Below are positions 49,825 to 52,412 of a stretch of DNA of 52,412 nt, one piece after another. The stretch covers positions 1 to 52,412 of the forward strand of contig NZ_FAOZ01000045.1 in NCBI RefSeq assembly GCF_001536285.1. Direction: 5' to 3'. Within the stretch, counting starts at the first letter, position 1. Every line of letters starts with the position of its first letter. The stretch comes from Parafrankia irregularis (lineage in GTDB: Bacteria; Actinomycetota; Actinomycetes; Frankiales; Frankiaceae). The notes under the pieces are model-generated. The model saw only the letters and a program-made list of their open reading frames with translations. It was not told where the DNA came from and did not search any database. The position numbers and the translations under genes are program-made.

Positions 49825-52331
49825 CCGAGGTCTTGGATCGGCCGGATCCATCCATCGGGTCACATTCCATTGTCAGGAAACCCGGGACGATGCGCGGCAC
49901 CGCTGGCGCTGCCGCGCGTCTGCGGATACAGTTCCCGCCGCGGGCAGTTCCGGGGTCGTGGCCGGAAACCTTCCTTGGCAGTCGTGACATCGTTGAGCTC
50001 CTTGTTCCCCCGCCCTACGGGTCTGACAAGCAGGCCGTGCAATGGAAACGACGCAGCGGCATCACCGGCGTCCTGCGGTGGCTGCAGGGCCATTCAGGCG
50101 CTACCTGGCAGCAGCGATGGCTCGCCACAGGAGTGCAGGAGATCGACGGGAAGCACTGGCGGGAAATAGCCGTGCAATGGCTGCGGGGAGTCGGCGACGA
50201 CACCAACGAGCCCTGTCTCTCGACTGGCCTGCTCGCCTTGATCTGCGGGGATGTGATCCGGCCCGGGGTGCGGTGGATGATGACCCGTCATTCCCCGCGT
50301 TTCCAAGCGGCCATGGAACGTTCCCGTGACCCCGACGGTTTCGCCCGGCTGCGGGCCTGCGCGCGGGAGAACCCTGCCGCGGCGCCGCTGATGGTCCGTC
50401 TCGCTCTCTACCGCACCGCCACGATCATGGCTTGCAAAGGCGGACTCATCGCCGATATCGTCCCCGGCGATTGCGTGGAGTTGCTGGACGTCCAAAGCTC
50501 GGTGCAGGCCAAAGGTGGAACCTGCAAGACCTATTTTTACCAGCTCCTGCACGACGCCGGGATCTTCTCTCCCGATGCGCCACCCACGATACGGGCCTTC
50601 CGCGGCGCAACCGGACAGCTCACCGTCGAGGCGCTCGTGGATCGGTTCGCTCTACGCTGCCGGCCGGTGCGGAATCTCCTCGTCGAGTATCTGCGTTACC
50701 GGCAGCCAGCAGTGGACTACGTCAGCTTGAAGGAACTCGCGGAAAAGCTCGCGGGCCTGTTCTGGGGAGACCTGGAGCGCCACCATCCCGGAATCTACTC
50801 CCTCCACCTTCCCGACGAGGTCGCCACGGCTTGGAAGCAACGCATCCAAGTGAGAACTACGAAGGCGGCCGACACTGACGGGGGTTTCGTCGACGTGGAG
50901 ACCCCGCGGGCGAACGCCAAGAGCTGCATGTTCGCAGTCCGTGCCTTCTATCTTGACATTGCGCAGTGGGCGTTGGAAGACCCAGCCCGTTGGGGCCCTT
51001 GGGCCGCGCCCTGCCCCGTCACGCCTGCCGACGTCAATCGGTGGAAAGAGCGGATGCGCCGCAAGGCGCGGATGGACCAGCGCACCCGCGAGCGCCTGCC
51101 GCACCTGCCCGCCCTTGTCCGCATTGTCGAGAAGCGTCGCCATGACACCGCGGAGCGTCTCGCCGTCGCTCGCCGCACCGACCCCGGTGAGACCTTCACC
51201 ATCGCGGACCGCACATTTCTACGGCCACTCATGCCGACCGCTGGCGGCACGAAGGTCTGGGCCGACGACCAGAACAGCGGCGTTCGCCACGACCTGACCT
51301 TTGAAGAACACGAAGCGTTCTGGGCATGGGCAACGGTGGAAATCCTGCGACACACCGGAATCCGGGCAGAGGAACTCCTCGAACTCACCCACCACAGCTT
51401 CATCCAATACCAGCTTCCCGCCACCGGCGAGCTGGTTCCCCTCCTACAGATAGCGCCGTCAAAAACTGACACCGAACGCCTTCTGCTGATCAGCCCGGAA
51501 CTCGCCGACGTCCTCAGCGCCGTGGTCTGCCGCGTCCGCGACGCCACTGGAACCGTGCCTCTCGTCCCCTCCTACGACATCCACGAATGCGTCTGGCTTC
51601 CGCCGATGCCTCTGCTGTTCCAACGACGCTGGGGCGCCGAAAACCGAGCGATACCACGCCGGTCCATCGAGAAGGCGCTCAGCAACGCCCTCGCACACTC
51701 CGGACTGACTGGACCGGACCAAAAGCCCCTCGACTTCACCCCGCACGACTTCCGCCGCATCTTCGTCACCGACGCTGTCATGAGCGGACTCCCACCCCAC
51801 ATCGCCCAGGCCATCTGCGGGCACCGCGACATCAACACCACGATGGGCTACAAGGCGACCTACCCCGAGGAAACGATCGAAGCGCACCGCGCATGGATCT
51901 CCCGACGCCGTTCCGTGCGCCCCAGCGAAGAATACCGGACACCGACGGAACAAGAATGGGAAGACTTCTTCGGCCACTTTCAACGGCGCAAAGTATCCCT
52001 CGGCACCTGCGGGCGCGCCTACAACACTCCGTGCATCCATGAACATGCCTGCATTCGATGCCCGATGCTGCGGCCTGACCCGGCCCAGCGGCCACGACTC
52101 GTCGAGGTTCATGACAACCTGCAAGCACGCATCAGCGAAGCCGAACAGCAAGGATGGCTCGGCGAAATCGAGGGCCTCACCATCAGCCTCGCCGCCGCCG
52201 AAGCAAAACTCACCGATCTCGACCGCCTCACCAACCGGCAGACCACCGTCCACCTCGGCATGCCCAGTGTCCATCACCTCGTCGCACGCACCATCACCAC
52301 CAATGCGCCCGAGAACCGGTCACCCGAGTAG
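49821..52331 (+). CDS. Large tyrosine recombinase, second of the pair (TnpB-like)
   Basis: The product is 836 aa, about twice the usual size. The catalytic domain lies late: R515 (GIRAEELL), lysine in PSKTDTERLL, H642 and R645 (PHDFRR), H668 (CGHRDINTT) and Y677 (MGYKATY), all present. After it comes a cysteine/histidine cluster (CGRAYNTPC, HEHACIRCP) and a coiled-coil-like tail. The first 450 residues are unassigned, with helices and a LTVEALVDRFALRCRP block. GTG 49821 overlaps the TGA of the first recombinase (GTGA). The length ratio and coupling resemble TnpA and TnpB of Tn554, which act together with a small TnpC. Confidence 0.85.
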   Translation: MTEVLDRPDPSIGSHSIVRKPGTMRGTAGAAARLRIQFPPRAVPGSWPETFLGSRDIVELLVPPPYGSDKQAVQWKRRSGITGVLRWLQGHSGATWQQRWLATGVQEIDGKHWREIAVQWLRGVGDDTNEPCLSTGLLALICGDVIRPGVRWMMTRHSPRFQAAMERSRDPDGFARLRACARENPAAAPLMVRLALYRTATIMACKGGLIADIVPGDCVELLDVQSSVQAKGGTCKTYFYQLLHDAGIFSPDAPPTIRAFRGATGQLTVEALVDRFALRCRPVRNLLVEYLRYRQPAVDYVSLKELAEKLAGLFWGDLERHHPGIYSLHLPDEVATAWKQRIQVRTTKAADTDGGFVDVETPRANAKSCMFAVRAFYLDIAQWALEDPARWGPWAAPCPVTPADVNRWKERMRRKARMDQRTRERLPHLPALVRIVEKRRHDTAERLAVARRTDPGETFTIADRTFLRPLMPTAGGTKVWADDQNSGVRHDLTFEEHEAFWAWATVEILRHTGIRAEELLELTHHSFIQYQLPATGELVPLLQIAPSKTDTERLLLISPELADVLSAVVCRVRDATGTVPLVPSYDIHECVWLPPMPLLFQRRWGAENRAIPRRSIEKALSNALAHSGLTGPDQKPLDFTPHDFRRIFVTDAVMSGLPPHIAQAICGHRDINTTMGYKATYPEETIEAHRAWISRRRSVRPSEEYRTPTEQEWEDFFGHFQRRKVSLGTCGRAYNTPCIHEHACIRCPMLRPDPAQRPRLVEVHDNLQARISEAEQQGWLGEIEGLTISLAAAEAKLTDLDRLTNRQTTVHLGMPSVHHLVARTITTNAPENRSPE

Positions 52332-52378
52332 GGCCATCCTCTCACACCCGTCCAGCCAACGACTCAACCGAGACAAAT

Positions 52379-52412
52379 ATGATCTGTCCGACTTGCGCAA
52401 GTTCAGAGAACC
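52379..52412 (+). CDS. Possible start of a third small gene (cut by window edge)
   Basis: ATG 52379 opens MICPTCASSEN before the window ends. The CPTC pair looks like the first half of a zinc ribbon. In Tn554-like modules a small TnpC gene follows tnpB, so a real gene here is plausible, but only eleven codons are visible. Confidence 0.2.
   Translation, partial: MICPTCASSEN

Noticed and set aside
48422-52412. Search for the right attachment site matching the tRNA-Leu 3' end
   Set aside because: No copy of the T-arm/acceptor sequence was seen by eye, so no attR is claimed. The element probably extends past the window.

Overview
The window is high-GC actinobacterial DNA. Actinomycete-type ribosome binding sites, frequent GTG starts, an F420-type luciferase-like monooxygenase, many SDR and acyl-CoA enzymes and a Ser/Thr kinase with a WD40 propeller suggest a soil or plant-associated actinomycete. 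Frankia or a near relative fits best, but this is inferred from gene style, not from a marker gene.

Bases 1-13900 are mainly lipid or acyl-CoA metabolism. After the tail of an unknown gene come a cupin and a dihydrodipicolinate-reductase-like oxidoreductase on the + strand. A five-gene minus-strand run (7995 to 2140) encodes two crotonase-fold proteins, a hotdog thioesterase and two AMP-forming acyl-CoA synthetases, the last four tightly packed. A + strand run encodes two SDRs, a sulfotransferase-like protein, a lipocalin-like protein of unknown function and an F420-type monooxygenase. Two related TCTAGA-centred sites lie near the outer ends of the first block and may be operators of one regulon.

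Bases 14000-19700 hold a fold-type I aminotransferase coupled to a D-Ala-D-Ala ligase homologue, a KAS III, a DUF427 protein and a secreted lipase. Bases 20200-23800 hold an unusual pair: an NYN(PIN)-type nuclease fused to a zinc knuckle and an FHA domain, then a Ser/Thr kinase with a seven-bladed WD40 sensor. Bases 23800-31950 hold galactokinase, a repeat-bearing membrane protein, a decayed IS256-type transposase, a ketopantoate-reductase-like protein, an MFE-2-type SDR, an aldehyde dehydrogenase and an NmrA-like protein.

A tRNA-Leu(GAG) at 32262-32346 marks the left edge of an integrative conjugative element. A serine integrase gene runs up to the tRNA from the right, and its last codons are the complement of the tRNA 3' end. 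Next come a recombinase-domain protein without a catalytic domain, two degenerate methyltransferase-like proteins, a repeat-rich noncoding control region (36632-37120), and a long + strand operon for a type IV secretion machine: sigma-like protein, pilin, VirB6-like, PrgI/VirB3-like, VirB4-like ATPase, VirD4/TraG-like coupling ATPase, replication-relaxation protein and lytic transglycosylase/NlpC peptidase. At the right edge two coupled tyrosine recombinases resemble the Tn554 TnpA/TnpB arrangement. The right attachment site was not found, so the element probably continues beyond the window.

The most unexpected pattern is that five chromosomal genes end inside short tandem repeats (16-22 bp) whose first copy contains the stop codon. 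The unit sequence differs at each locus. None of the element's genes shows it.
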